Source: an uncultured Propionibacterium sp. (GTDB lineage Bacteria; Actinomycetota; Actinomycetes; Propionibacteriales; Propionibacteriaceae). Taken from it: a DNA stretch of 64,000 bases. The notes beneath the pieces are model-generated. The model was not told the origin of the DNA, made no database searches, and worked only from the letters and a program-made list of their open reading frames with translations. Where the stretch lies: positions 124,001 through 188,000 of the forward strand of contig CALHWB010000053.1 of assembly GCA_938036835.1 (NCBI GenBank), in the 5' to 3' direction. A program made the position numbers and the translations under genes. Shown here piece after piece: positions 1 through 8,775 of the stretch. How positions within the stretch are numbered: position 1 is the first letter of the stretch; each line of letters opens with the position of its first letter.

Positions 1-47
1 ACCCGAACCTGCCCATCCGCAACTTCCACGCCGTAGTCACCGGATAG
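1..47 (+). CDS. C-terminal tail of a gene cut by the window edge
   Basis: One open frame runs from the first bases to a TAG at 45-47 and would encode a tail ending NLPIRNFHAVVTG. Only about 14 codons are visible, so no family can be named. The 114 bases that follow before the convergent glycosyltransferase hold no clear gene. The tail could be chance; confidence is low. Confidence 0.2.
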   Translation, partial: PNLPIRNFHAVVTG

Positions 48-161
48 GCCACCAAACACCGACCGGGCCGGCCCCACACGGGCACCGGCGGCACCCAATA
101 GCGTTCATGGTGCCCAGGCAGTTGAATGGGCACGGCTCCGGAGCCCGGTCGGTTCCTGTCG

Positions 162-1205
162 TCAGTTGAAGCCAAAGAACTTCCTGGCCACGCGATAGCA
201 GACCACGGTGATCTGCCGGCCCATCGGGCCCGGCAGATTGACCAGGTTACCCATCAGGGTGTTGCGCAGCCGGCGCCGGGTGACCCGGTCGGCGTCCCGC
301 AGCTCGCGCCACAATCGGGACTTCTCGGCGAGATGGGCTCTGGTTCCCGATCTGATGAGCAGAATCGAAGAGACCGCGCACATCACGCCTAGGTAGTGCT
401 CCAGATAGCGGCGTTGCTTGGCCGGCAGCGGGATGTCCCGACTCGGCAGGTTCGCAATCATCAGGCGATTCACCAGCAACTGCTGATCGAGCCGCTTGAT
501 CATCACCTGTTCGGCGACCGACTGATCTGGCCGGCCGATGTAATAGCGATAGAGATCGACATCGATATAGGCCAGTGTCTTTACCCCAGCCATCGGCACA
601 TAGGCATACAGGTTATCGACATAGAAGGTGTGTTCGGGCAGTTGCAGGCCCACCTCGCGCAGCAGTTCGGTGCGGTAGGTCAACGCATGCATCAGCAGGT
701 ACTGCGAACGTCCAAACTTACCGGTCTGCGACCAGCCGATCACCCCGGGGCGGTCGAAGACATTGCGGAAGCGCATCACCCGCTTCTTGGGTTTACCCAG
801 CTTCTCGTAGACATAGTTGGTGACCACTAGGTCGGGTGGATTATCGGCGTCGAGTTCGCGCAACGCGGTGAGGAACTCCTGGTAGGCCGCTGGATCCACC
901 CAGTCATCGGAATCGACAACCTTGAAATAGCGCCCGCCGGCGGATGCTAGCCCGGCATTGATCGCCGAGCCGTGCCCGCCGTTGGGTTTGCTGACCACCC
1001 GGATACGTTCCGGATGCGCACGTTGGTAATCCTCGGCGAGCGCTCGAGTGCCATCGGTTGAACCATCGTTGACGATGATGACCTCAACGTCCTCGGGCAC
1101 CGGGAGCATCGAATCGATGCACCGGCTCAGATACTCCTGCGAGTTGTAGCTCGGCACCACGAAACTAAGCAGAGCCTGCGCCCGGGCGTCCGCACTGGCG
1201 GTCAC
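162..1205 (-). CDS. Glycosyltransferase family 2
   Basis: A 347-residue GT-A fold glycosyltransferase. The N-terminal third has the family signatures: SFVVPSYNSQEYL near residue 14, the nucleotide-binding VNDGSTDGT near residue 45, and the metal-binding VVDSDDW near residue 95. It should transfer a sugar from a nucleotide-sugar donor; donor and acceptor cannot be read from sequence. The basic C-terminal 100 residues have no obvious membrane span and may be a membrane-associated helical tail. The start is a GTG preceded by an AAGGAGGGG ribosome site. It lies downstream of the GH3 gene on the same strand, with about 110 bases between, so cotranscription is possible. Family assignment is firm; the cell-surface glycan role is inferred. 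Confidence 0.85.
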   Translation of the reverse strand: MTASADARAQALLSFVVPSYNSQEYLSRCIDSMLPVPEDVEVIIVNDGSTDGTRALAEDYQRAHPERIRVVSKPNGGHGSAINAGLASAGGRYFKVVDSDDWVDPAAYQEFLTALRELDADNPPDLVVTNYVYEKLGKPKKRVMRFRNVFDRPGVIGWSQTGKFGRSQYLLMHALTYRTELLREVGLQLPEHTFYVDNLYAYVPMAGVKTLAYIDVDLYRYYIGRPDQSVAEQVMIKRLDQQLLVNRLMIANLPSRDIPLPAKQRRYLEHYLGVMCAVSSILLIRSGTRAHLAEKSRLWRELRDADRVTRRRLRNTLMGNLVNLPGPMGRQITVVCYRVARKFFGFN

Positions 1206-1314
1206 ATCCCCTCCTTGGCCTGAATCCTAGCGATCCGCCTCGGAATCCGGCATAGCCTGGTTGCGCCATCGGGCGCCGAACGAAGCCATGCTACTCAACT
1301 TGCGGTCATCGACG

Positions 1315-3729
1315 CTATCTGCCACCGGCCGGCGAATGACCCGCCAGCATCCTAGCCGCGCGCCGGTTGTCGCGTCGATTGGCGAACCACCCCCGTATCA
1401 GGCGGTCCAGCCCGCTACGCCAGTGACCATTCGCGAGGTCGGCCATCCCCTCGGTCATGGCCATGGAAACCCGGCCATTGGACATCTTGGCGATTGCCCT
1501 GAAGGGCATGTTCAGCGCAAACAGCGCGTCGAGATCGGGTACCCCCGCCCGTTCGGCCCGCCGCCACCTATGCTCAATGAGCCGGTAGGCGACGCGCGCC
1601 AGTCGATTACGGGCCCGCCGAAGCTCACACAGCGGGCTGTTGACCTGCAATGGCGCGCAGGGATCCTCCTTCGGCAACGGACGACCCAGCAACTCGGCGA
1701 ACTCCGCATCGCTCACCCGGCGAATGTCACCTGCCCGGTAGGATGCCAGTCCGGCCGGCTCGGGCGGGACACAGCCGGCGACCTCAAGGCTGCCGACCAA
1801 CCGGATGTCGGCCGAGCTTGCCCCCACCAGAATCTGCCAGGTGCCCTGCTCCACCCGCCACCGGTTGGCTTGGACGTCAAAATGCCGCCAGGTGTATTCG
1901 TCGAAATCGATCCGGACGCGAGCCTGCTCGCCACGATCCAGCCATACCTTGGCGAATCCTTTCAGTTCCTTGGCCGGACGAACCAGCCGGGAACCAGGCA
2001 GGGCCACGTATAGCTGAACGGTCTCGGCTCCCGCCACCGGCCCGGTGTTGGTGAGCGTCAGTTCCACCCCGTCGTGGTCAACGGCCAGATCGGCGTATTC
2101 GAAGGTGGTATAGCTGAGGCCGAACCCGAAGCAGAACCGCACCGGGATACCGGCCGAATCGTAGTGCCGGTAGCCGACGAAGGGTCCCTCGCGGTAATAG
2201 GCGTATTGGCCGCGGGCCGGGAAGCAATCGGCCGTGGGCGTGTCTGCCAGGCTGATCGGGTAGGTCTCGGCCAGTTTGCCGCTCGGGTTGACCGCTCCGG
2301 TCAGGACGCGGACCAGAGCCTCGGCGCCGGCCTGACCGCCCAGATAGCAATGCACCACCGCGCCCACTCGATGTATCCAGTCGGTGGTCATCGGCGATCC
2401 AGCGCTGAGCGCCACCACCACGCGGGGGGTCACCGACGCCAACGCGTTCAACAGTTCGATCTGCGCGAGGGGCAGCTCCAGATGGGCACGATCCATACCC
2501 TCGGATTCGCTGATCTCGTCCAACCCACAACAAACCACCACCACTCTGGCCCGCTTGGCCAGTGCGACCGCCTCGGCGACCAGTTCGGGATCTGGCGCGG
2601 AGCCGCGCCGGTAGCCTCGGGCATACCCCAGATAATCCAGTTCGGGTGCGGCCTCGATGGCCTCGCGCACCGAAACCAGTCGAGTCGGGTTGACCATGGA
2701 CGAGCCGGCCCCCTGATAGCGGGGCCGCTCGGCCATATCGCCGATGACCGCCACCTCGATGCCCGCGGGTAGCGGCAACAGTTCAGCCACATTGCGCAAG
2801 AGCACGACGCTCTGCTCGGCAGCCGCCCTAGCTAGGGCGTGATGGGCAGGGAAATCGATTTGCTGGGGGTGGCAGATCCGGGCGGCGGTCCGGGCAAGGT
2901 CGGCGACTTCCGAGCTGCGGGTGGTCAGATCGACGCCACGGAGCCGGCCGGCGAAGTGGGCGTCCACCAGTTGCCGCGCCGAATCCAGACCTGGCGCAGG
3001 CATCTCCAGGTTGGCGCCGGCACGCACGGCAGCCACCGGGTCGTTGGAGCCTCCCCAGTCGCTGACCACCACCCCCTTGAATCCCCATTCGGAACGCAGG
3101 ATCTCGGTAAGCAGATGGTGGTTCTCGTGGGCGTAGACCCCGTTGACCAGGTTGTAGGAGCTCATCAGCGCGCGCGGGTGTCCCTCGCGCACCGCGATTT
3201 CGAAAGCGGTCAGATAAATCTCCCGCAGGGTGCGCTCGTCCACTATGGAGTCCGAGGCCATTCGCCGCAGTTCCTGACTGTTGACCGCGAAATGCTTCGG
3301 TGTCGCGGCCACCCCGGCAGATTGGACGCCCCGGATGTGGGCCGCAGCGAGCTTGCCGGCCAGATAGGGGTCTTCGGAGAAGTACTCAAAGTTCCGGCCG
3401 GCCAGTGGGCTGCGTTTGATGTTCAGCCCCGGCCCCAGCAGCATATCGACTTCCAGCCAGGCCGCCTCGGCACCCAATGCGGCTCCCAGGCGTTCGATCA
3501 GGGCCGGATCCCAGCTGTTGGCGACGGTGGCTGCCGTTGGGAAGCAGGTCGCCCGCTGGGCCTCGTGCAAACCAAGGTGATCTGGTGCACCGAGTTGTTT
3601 TCGGACACCGTGCGGTCCATCGGACATAAAGAACGACTCGATGCCCAGCCGGGGTATTGCCCGGCTCTGCCAGGTGTTTTCACCGGCCAGCAACGCTGCC
3701 TGCTCTAGTGCATTCGGTGCCTTGCTCAT
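1315..3729 (-). CDS. Glycoside hydrolase family 3 (beta-glucosidase type)
   Basis: About 804 residues from the ATG at 3729. The N-terminal GH3 barrel contains SDGPHGVRKQ, KHFAVNSQE and VVVSDWGGSND; the Asp of SDW is the expected nucleophile. The GH3 C-terminal sandwich follows (VVLLRN, GAGSSMVNP), then a fibronectin-III-like domain (LTNTGPVAGAETVQLYV). It probably hydrolyses beta-linked gluco- or xylo-oligosaccharides. No signal peptide is seen, so it is likely cytoplasmic and acts on imported sugars. A longer in-frame start at 3810 exists, but homology begins at MSKAPNALEQ. It is followed by GT2 and preceded on the same strand by a GntR/FCD regulator and the divergent mannonate dehydratase, which suggests a plant- or host-glycan utilisation locus. 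Confidence 0.9.
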   Translation of the reverse strand: MSKAPNALEQAALLAGENTWQSRAIPRLGIESFFMSDGPHGVRKQLGAPDHLGLHEAQRATCFPTAATVANSWDPALIERLGAALGAEAAWLEVDMLLGPGLNIKRSPLAGRNFEYFSEDPYLAGKLAAAHIRGVQSAGVAATPKHFAVNSQELRRMASDSIVDERTLREIYLTAFEIAVREGHPRALMSSYNLVNGVYAHENHHLLTEILRSEWGFKGVVVSDWGGSNDPVAAVRAGANLEMPAPGLDSARQLVDAHFAGRLRGVDLTTRSSEVADLARTAARICHPQQIDFPAHHALARAAAEQSVVLLRNVAELLPLPAGIEVAVIGDMAERPRYQGAGSSMVNPTRLVSVREAIEAAPELDYLGYARGYRRGSAPDPELVAEAVALAKRARVVVVCCGLDEISESEGMDRAHLELPLAQIELLNALASVTPRVVVALSAGSPMTTDWIHRVGAVVHCYLGGQAGAEALVRVLTGAVNPSGKLAETYPISLADTPTADCFPARGQYAYYREGPFVGYRHYDSAGIPVRFCFGFGLSYTTFEYADLAVDHDGVELTLTNTGPVAGAETVQLYVALPGSRLVRPAKELKGFAKVWLDRGEQARVRIDFDEYTWRHFDVQANRWRVEQGTWQILVGASSADIRLVGSLEVAGCVPPEPAGLASYRAGDIRRVSDAEFAELLGRPLPKEDPCAPLQVNSPLCELRRARNRLARVAYRLIEHRWRRAERAGVPDLDALFALNMPFRAIAKMSNGRVSMAMTEGMADLANGHWRSGLDRLIRGWFANRRDNRRAARMLAGHSPAGGR

Positions 3730-3811
3730 GTGTCCATCTCTGTTGGTCGGGTATGGGTGTCGGGTGTTTCGGGCACAACCGGTAGTTCGCACTACACGAT
3801 GGGATACCAAG

Positions 3812-4528
3812 TCAACTCTGCCGTGCCCGCACCGCGGCCCAACGGGCGGGGCGGCCGGACGACTCGAACAGTTCGGGATTCTCAGCCTGCAATGCCGCCA
3901 GGTCGGTAAGGATCTCGCGCAGATGTGCCCGCAGCGTACCGGTGGCGGCGATCAGATCGCCTTCAACCACCTCGGCCAGGATCTGGCGGTGCTGATCGAT
4001 CAGATGATCCAGCGGATGACGTGTCAAGCCGTAACGGCGAGCCCGGTCCAGGTGCGCCTTCTCCCGGGCCACCACCGGCCAAGCGTTCTCCCGGCGCCCC
4101 AGCGTCAGCAGCAGCCTGTGGAAATCCTCGTCCAGGCCGAAGAACTCACTCAGATCACCGCGCCGGGCTGCCCGGTGCTGACGGGCTAGGTTGTTTTCAA
4201 GACCGGCGATCGCCTCGGGTGCCGCCCGGCCGGTGTCGAGTTCGGCCAGCGCGGAACACTCGATCGCCTCGCGGATGAACTGGGCTAACTGCACCCGCTC
4301 GGCATCCATATGGGCCACGATCGTACCGAGTTGCGGAAACACCTCGACCAGGCCTTCGCCGCATAGCATCAGCAGGCTCTCGTGCACCGGAGTGCGTGAT
4401 ACTCCGAGTTCCCCGGCCAGATCGTGGGCCGACAATGGCGCCGTGGGCGGCAGTTCCAATGCGACGATACGGCGGCGCAGTTCAGCGTGCACGCGTTCCC
4501 GGGCAGTCGGCGGCCGTTGGTCACCCAT
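3812..4528 (-). CDS. GntR-family regulator with FCD effector domain
   Basis: 238 residues from the ATG at 4528. The N-terminal winged helix reads RERVHAELRRRIVALEL followed by LAGELGVSRTPVHESL, a typical GntR DNA-binding domain. The helical C-terminal part has the FCD pattern, including metal-type His residues in DEDFHRLLL and DQHRQIL. FCD regulators commonly sense sugar acids or other carboxylates. It is divergent from the mannonate dehydratase at 4842, so the 313-base gap between them probably holds its operator and it likely controls uronate catabolism (UxuR/ExuR-like). The upstream in-frame extension to 4705 has no family similarity and was not used. Function is inferred from family and position. 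Confidence 0.85.
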   Translation of the reverse strand: MGDQRPPTARERVHAELRRRIVALELPPTAPLSAHDLAGELGVSRTPVHESLLMLCGEGLVEVFPQLGTIVAHMDAERVQLAQFIREAIECSALAELDTGRAAPEAIAGLENNLARQHRAARRGDLSEFFGLDEDFHRLLLTLGRRENAWPVVAREKAHLDRARRYGLTRHPLDHLIDQHRQILAEVVEGDLIAATGTLRAHLREILTDLAALQAENPELFESSGRPARWAAVRARQS

Positions 4529-4841
4529 GAGTGCGAGTGTAATCCAGGTTGCCGCACAACCTTGACGAACTGATATGCCACTTCTAGGATGCCGCTGAGG
4601 TCTGAACCAAGGAAGGCCCAGAGTTCCATCCCCGGGAACCCGGCGTGCGACCATGGCGGTCAGGGCGCTAGGTGACCAGCAAAGACCGGATGTGCTTACC
4701 GGCACGCCGCTTCAACTGTTCGAAACGGTTGGTGGAGATGAGCAGTATCGGCACGAAAGGAACGCGCCATGAAGAAGCCGTTGGCCGCCAGCGTTGCCGT
4801 GGCTGTCGTACCGCCGCAGATTCGATCGAAAGGATCCGTAC
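4529..4841. other. Divergent intergenic region between GntR regulator and uxuA
   Basis: 313 bases without a confident gene. It must contain the promoters of both divergent genes and probably the GntR operator, but no convincing palindrome was found by eye. It holds one short ORF beginning at 4769, listed separately, and the AAAGGA ribosome site of uxuA near 4829. Confidence 0.5.
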
Positions 4842-4876
4842 ATGAAGCTGGGGATGCGCTGGTTCGGCAGCAATGA
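4769..4876 (+). CDS. Short ORF resembling the start of a signal peptide (35 aa)
   Basis: An ATG preceded by AAAGGA (4756-4761) encodes MKKPLAASVAVAVV and then runs out of frame into the start of uxuA, stopping at 4876. The first 14 residues look like the n- and h-regions of a signal peptide, the sort that begins a sugar-binding lipoprotein. Either this is a leader peptide overlapping and translationally linked to uxuA, or it is the residue of a deleted transporter gene. No homology can be claimed, and chance is quite possible. Confidence 0.25.
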   Translation: MKKPLAASVAVAVVPPQIRSKGSVHEAGDALVRQQ

Positions 4877-5918
4877 CGATCCCATCCCACTCGCCTACCT
4901 TCGACAGGTACCGGGGGTAACCCAGGTGATCGGTGCCCTGTTCGATGTGCCGGTCGGAGAGCCCTGGCCGTTAGCCGCCGTAACCGGGCTTCGGGATCAG
5001 GTCGCTGCGGCGGGGCTCAGCCTTGAGGTTATCGAAAGCGTGAACGTCCACGATGACATCAAGACCGGCGGTCCCGGACGCGACTGGGCCATCGAGAACT
5101 ACCTGACCACCATCCGCAATCTCGCCCGTATCGGGGTGAAGGTGATCTGCTACAACTTCATGCCGGTGTTCGACTGGGTGCGCACCGATCTGCGCCATCG
5201 GCTGCCCGATGGCTCGTTCACCATGGCATATCGAGACGAGCTGGTGCAGGGCACGGCCCAGGAAACCATGGCGCGCATGCAACGCGCCTCCGGCGGGCAC
5301 CGGCTGCCCGGTTGGGAACCCGAGCGACTCGCCGATCTGCAGCGGCTGCTGGACGCCTATGCACCGATCGGGGAGCAGGAGCTGGTAGGCAACCTCAAGT
5401 ATTTCATCCAGGCGATAATGCCGACCTGTGAGCAGGTCGATGTCAGGATGGCGATCCATCCCGACGATCCACCGAGGTCGTTGTTCGGTTTACCGCGCAT
5501 CGTCAAGGACGTCACCGATATGCGCCGGATCGAGAGCTTCCACGACTCTCCCCACAACGGCTTCACCTTGTGTACCGGATCGCTCGGCGAAAACCCGGCA
5601 AACTCGGTGCCCGGGATCATTCGCGAGTTCGTGGGCCGCGACAAGGTGCCATTCGTCCAGCTCCGCAACATCAAATTCATCAGCCCTACCGATTTCTACG
5701 AATCGGCGCATCCTTCCCCGTACGGTTCCCTCGACATGTACGAGATCGTCCGCGCCCTCTACGAGGCCGGGTTCGACGGTTATGCCCGACCGGACCATGG
5801 CCGCGACATCTGGGGTGAACGACGGCGCCCCGGTTACGGGCTGCATGATCGTGCACTGGGCATCGCGTATCTGACCGGGCTGTGGGAGGCCATCGGCAAG
5901 GCAGCCCCCCGCCGCTGA
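4842..5918 (+). CDS. uxuA: Mannonate dehydratase
   Basis: 358 residues, starting MKLGMRWFGSNDDPIPL at the ATG that follows the AAAGGA site. It dehydrates D-mannonate to 2-keto-3-deoxygluconate in hexuronate (glucuronate) breakdown. Typical UxuA segments are present: CYNFMPVFDWVRTD, RMAIHPDDPP, GFTLCTGSLG, VQLRN and the C-terminal YARPDHGRDIWGE, which supplies metal and substrate ligands. Length is normal for the shorter Gram-positive form. The divergent GntR/FCD gene is its likely regulator. No other uronate gene (isomerase, oxidoreductase, KDG kinase) is next to it. It ends 52 bases before a strong hairpin. Confidence 0.93.
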   Translation: MKLGMRWFGSNDDPIPLAYLRQVPGVTQVIGALFDVPVGEPWPLAAVTGLRDQVAAAGLSLEVIESVNVHDDIKTGGPGRDWAIENYLTTIRNLARIGVKVICYNFMPVFDWVRTDLRHRLPDGSFTMAYRDELVQGTAQETMARMQRASGGHRLPGWEPERLADLQRLLDAYAPIGEQELVGNLKYFIQAIMPTCEQVDVRMAIHPDDPPRSLFGLPRIVKDVTDMRRIESFHDSPHNGFTLCTGSLGENPANSVPGIIREFVGRDKVPFVQLRNIKFISPTDFYESAHPSPYGSLDMYEIVRALYEAGFDGYARPDHGRDIWGERRRPGYGLHDRALGIAYLTGLWEAIGKAAPRR

Positions 5919-5969
5919 TGGCCTCCGCTGCGACCCGGTATCCTCCCAACCGGGTCGGCACCACAGATC

Positions 5970-6006
5970 GGGGGCACTCCAGGCCTATCGGCTCTGGAGT
6001 GCCCCC
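5970..6006. terminator. Bidirectional hairpin between uxuA and the GH76 gene
   Basis: Perfect 13-bp inverted repeat, GGGGGCACTCCAG at 5970-5982 paired with CTGGAGTGCCCCC at 5994-6006, with an 11-base loop. It separates two convergent genes, and the last codons and stop of the minus-strand GH76 gene lie inside it. There is no U-run on either side, which is common for actinobacterial hairpins. Confidence 0.7.
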
Positions 6007-7091
6007 GGTGATAGCCGGGTTATCGAGGCGTCCGGGGTTTGGGGACGCTCGAAGGCCCGAGCCAGGCTGGCGGCGGCTTCCTGCACCATCCAGCCCGACA
6101 GTTGCACCGACAGGTCACGTTCCGGCAGCCAGGCATTCCGGTTCGGCAATGCCGCCGGTATGCTCCAGTCGTGCCCGAACACCGGTAATCCATCACCGGG
6201 ATCGATCGCATTCCGCCAAGCAGCCCTGGCCGAATTGCGCACCAGCCGGGCCGCGGTGGCTCGCGTCCGGTCGTCACCGGGCAGCCTGCGCGCCACCAAG
6301 GCCAGGTAGCGGGTCAGAATGCCACCGAACAATCCCCCATCGCCTCCGCCGCGGCCACCCAGCACACCGTCATCGCTCAGCTGCTGCTCCACCGCTTGCA
6401 CCAGTTTGGCGATTCGTCCGGCCGACGCGGGCCCCATCAGTTCCAGTTCGGCCCCCAACACCACACCCTGGCAGTAGGTGTAGACGGTGGCATCGATCTG
6501 CGGTCCCGCAGGGGTTTCCACCAGGCCATCGGCCACCAGGCCATTGGCGAGCATGAGGTTATCGGCGATCCAGTTGACCATCCGAGCGGCATCCGGTAGG
6601 TCGCCCACTCGGGCCAGCATGATGGCTAACGGACCGTTGGCGGGCACATTCACAAAGACATCGCCACGCCGCCACGGAACCACACCATCGGACCGAATTC
6701 CTGCCCGGCAGCTACGCAGGATGCTTCTCTCGTTCGCGGGCAGGTCGAAGGCCCGGGCCGCACGCTGCAAGGCCAGGCCCCACCATGCCATGTCGTCGTA
6801 GTAGTCGTTCGTGCGCCGGCCACCATTGCGGATCAGGTTCGCCCGTACCAGACGGCGCGCCAACCGAGCCCGGGAAGGTTGCGGATCGCGCAGTTGCGCA
6901 TCGACCAGGCAATCGAGCAGGTGCGCTTGCCACCAGTAGTGCCACTGGCGTGACCAACGATGGCTTAGGGAGGCGGGATGGCTGACGATGCCGATCCGGG
7001 TACCGGGCAATGCCCAAAGTCGGCGGACCATCCGGGTGCGGACGGCCTGCTCGGCCAGTGCGGCACGCGCAGCAGAATCGGCGTTTTCCAT
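5985..7091 (-). CDS. Glycoside hydrolase family 76-like (alpha-1,6-mannanase type)
   Basis: 368 residues from the ATG at 7091, preceded by GGGAGGA. It looks like the (alpha/alpha)6-barrel GH76 family: the segment RRTNDYYDDMAWWGLALQRA carries the paired Asp residues typical of the catalytic DD motif, and VYTYCQGVVLGAELEL and GDGGLFGGILTRYLALVAR match later family blocks. GH76 enzymes act on alpha-1,6-mannan, which fits a locus with mannonate and GH3 enzymes or remodelling of the cell's own mannan. No signal peptide is evident from this start, so it appears cytoplasmic. The 60-residue upstream extension is unlikely. Family is fairly sure; substrate is inferred. Confidence 0.8.
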   Translation of the reverse strand: MENADSAARAALAEQAVRTRMVRRLWALPGTRIGIVSHPASLSHRWSRQWHYWWQAHLLDCLVDAQLRDPQPSRARLARRLVRANLIRNGGRRTNDYYDDMAWWGLALQRAARAFDLPANERSILRSCRAGIRSDGVVPWRRGDVFVNVPANGPLAIMLARVGDLPDAARMVNWIADNLMLANGLVADGLVETPAGPQIDATVYTYCQGVVLGAELELMGPASAGRIAKLVQAVEQQLSDDGVLGGRGGGDGGLFGGILTRYLALVARRLPGDDRTRATAARLVRNSARAAWRNAIDPGDGLPVFGHDWSIPAALPNRNAWLPERDLSVQLSGWMVQEAAASLARAFERPQTPDASITRLSPGALQSR

Positions 7092-7288
7092 CGGTCCTCC
7101 CGGAATGCGCCACCGCCCAGGACGGTCAGGGGCTCGCATCCAGTAAACCAGCCCACCCCGCGTAGCCGGACATGTCCCGCCTAGTTGCGGCCGATACCTT
7201 GGGGCGCTGGGTTGTGCCCGGCCATCGCTCATGTGCTGATTCGGCGGCTCGCGCCGCCCGACAACCGCCATTTTGATTTAATTGGCCT

Positions 7289-8020
7289 GTGAACAGGATG
7301 GACATGACTGGCTGGGGTGCGGATCAGCCCGTTGTGGCCCACTCGGCGACCGCCCTACAGCCGGGTGAGCCCACGGTGGCTCGCTGGCGGACCTGCCCGG
7401 CCGCCGAGTTGGTTGCCCGGCTAGCCGACCCCGTCGAATCCGAGCGCCCCCCGGCCATCTGGGCGGTAGACGGACGCAGCGGGGCCGGCAAGTCGACCCT
7501 GACCGAACGGTTGCGCCGGCACCTGCGCGATGTCCAGGTGTTGACCACCGACGATCTGGCCTGGTGTGAGCCGCTGTACGGGTGGCAGCGCCTGCTGGTA
7601 GAAGCGCTTACCCGGTTACGCGAGACGGGCCGGCTGGATTTCACCCCACCGGCCTGGCCAGCCAATGGACGTCCCGGTGCCATCGCCATCGAACCCGCAC
7701 AAGTGGTTATCGTCGAGGGTACCGGGGCCGGCATGCAGGCAGCGGCCGAACTGATCGATGCGCTGGTCTGGGTGCAGACCGACGACCTGGTCGCCGAACG
7801 GCGTGGCATCCAACGCGATATCGCTGAGGGTACCAACGGGGATACCGAGACCGCGACCCGATTCTGGCATGACTGGATGGCCGCCGAACGGCCCTTCTTC
7901 GCCGCGGACCGGCCTTGGGAGCGGGCCGACTTGATCGTATGCGGGGATCCCCCACCCGGGTTGGACCCGAGGTTGGTCGCCTGGGCGCCGGGGCCGCTGT
8001 CAGCCGCGGTCTGCCCCTGA
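7289..8020 (+). CDS. P-loop nucleoside/uridine kinase-like protein
   Basis: About 243 residues. The Walker A motif is AVDGRSGAGKSTL near residue 67, followed by VLTTDDLAWCEPLYGW, where kinases of the uridine kinase/phosphoribulokinase group place the substrate-binding Asp, and by VVIVEGTGAG (Walker B region). It probably phosphorylates a nucleoside or similar small molecule, but this actinobacterial subfamily is not defined. The start is uncertain: GTG at 7289, or ATG at 7298 or 7304. An AT-rich stretch just upstream (TTTTGATTTAAT) could be a -10 region of a near-leaderless transcript. It stands alone between divergent and unrelated genes. Confidence 0.7.
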   Translation: MNRMDMTGWGADQPVVAHSATALQPGEPTVARWRTCPAAELVARLADPVESERPPAIWAVDGRSGAGKSTLTERLRRHLRDVQVLTTDDLAWCEPLYGWQRLLVEALTRLRETGRLDFTPPAWPANGRPGAIAIEPAQVVIVEGTGAGMQAAAELIDALVWVQTDDLVAERRGIQRDIAEGTNGDTETATRFWHDWMAAERPFFAADRPWERADLIVCGDPPPGLDPRLVAWAPGPLSAAVCP

Positions 8021-8266
8021 CCTGCTCGGCCACGGGTGGATTCCGGCAGTGCGAACGGCCCACGACCAGGCAGGCCAATGCCCGACCACCGATCGTTTCC
8101 CGGAGACGGCCCGAGGTGCGATCCTGCCGAGGACGATCCCGGCAGCCGCATGCCTGGTCGTGAGCTATGTGGGGTGTCCGTTCCCCGAGGCGGGCGGGTG
8201 GTGTCAAAGTGACGCTGGCACCGGGGGCGCCCGGTAATCCACCGCCGATGGCTATGCTGGTGTCCC

Positions 8267-8683
8267 ATGGCCAGAGCCGACCGCATCCCAGCCGCCAGGG
8301 CCGATGACGAGACGACAGACCGCGAACCGGATCCCCGCCGCTACCAGGTGGATCTTGACTGGTTGTGGACCCAGCCCCCGCACAACGATGGCAGCCCGGC
8401 GACCGTGCGACTGACCGTCCGGGACGGGGTGCGGGATCGGGCGTGCTCTCGGGTGGCCGCCTGGCTGTCGAGGTTGCCTGCCGATGAGCAGGGCCTACAC
8501 GGCTCGGGTGGTTGGGCGGTGCGCATCGTGGAGACCTGCGCGGATACGGTTACCGTGGACATCACCTCCGCCGGTGAGGACGTTGCCGACGGCATCGAAG
8601 CCGGCACCGAATCCGCCTTCGATCACCTGGCGCCGGGCACCGACCTGGGTTTGAGCTGGCAACAGTTGCCCCGGGGCTGCTGA
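8267..8683 (+). CDS. Conserved hypothetical protein (138 aa)
   Basis: A small soluble acidic protein not recognised as a named family. The coding frame shows the strong third-position G+C bias of its neighbours, and it starts at an ATG about 250 bases beyond the kinase. The middle reads RYQVDLDWLWTQ and VRLTVRDGVRDRACSRVAAWL, then WAVRIVETCADTVTVDI, a pattern of alternating strands and one helix. No signal peptide or membrane segment is seen. It converges on the CDF transporter gene. Confidence 0.55.
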   Translation: MARADRIPAARADDETTDREPDPRRYQVDLDWLWTQPPHNDGSPATVRLTVRDGVRDRACSRVAAWLSRLPADEQGLHGSGGWAVRIVETCADTVTVDITSAGEDVADGIEAGTESAFDHLAPGTDLGLSWQQLPRGC

Positions 8684-8775
8684 TCGGTCGAGACCCGGCC
8701 CTCCGAATCGCCCGTGCGGGTTGCGGCCACAGGCCGGCGACGGTGCGTAATGGGCGTCCGGATCACACCGGCAGG

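Noticed and set aside
1261..3708. Long plus-strand open frames opposite the GH3 gene
   Set aside because: They mirror the codons of the minus-strand GH3 gene, have no family motifs or ribosome sites, and arise from high third-position G+C.
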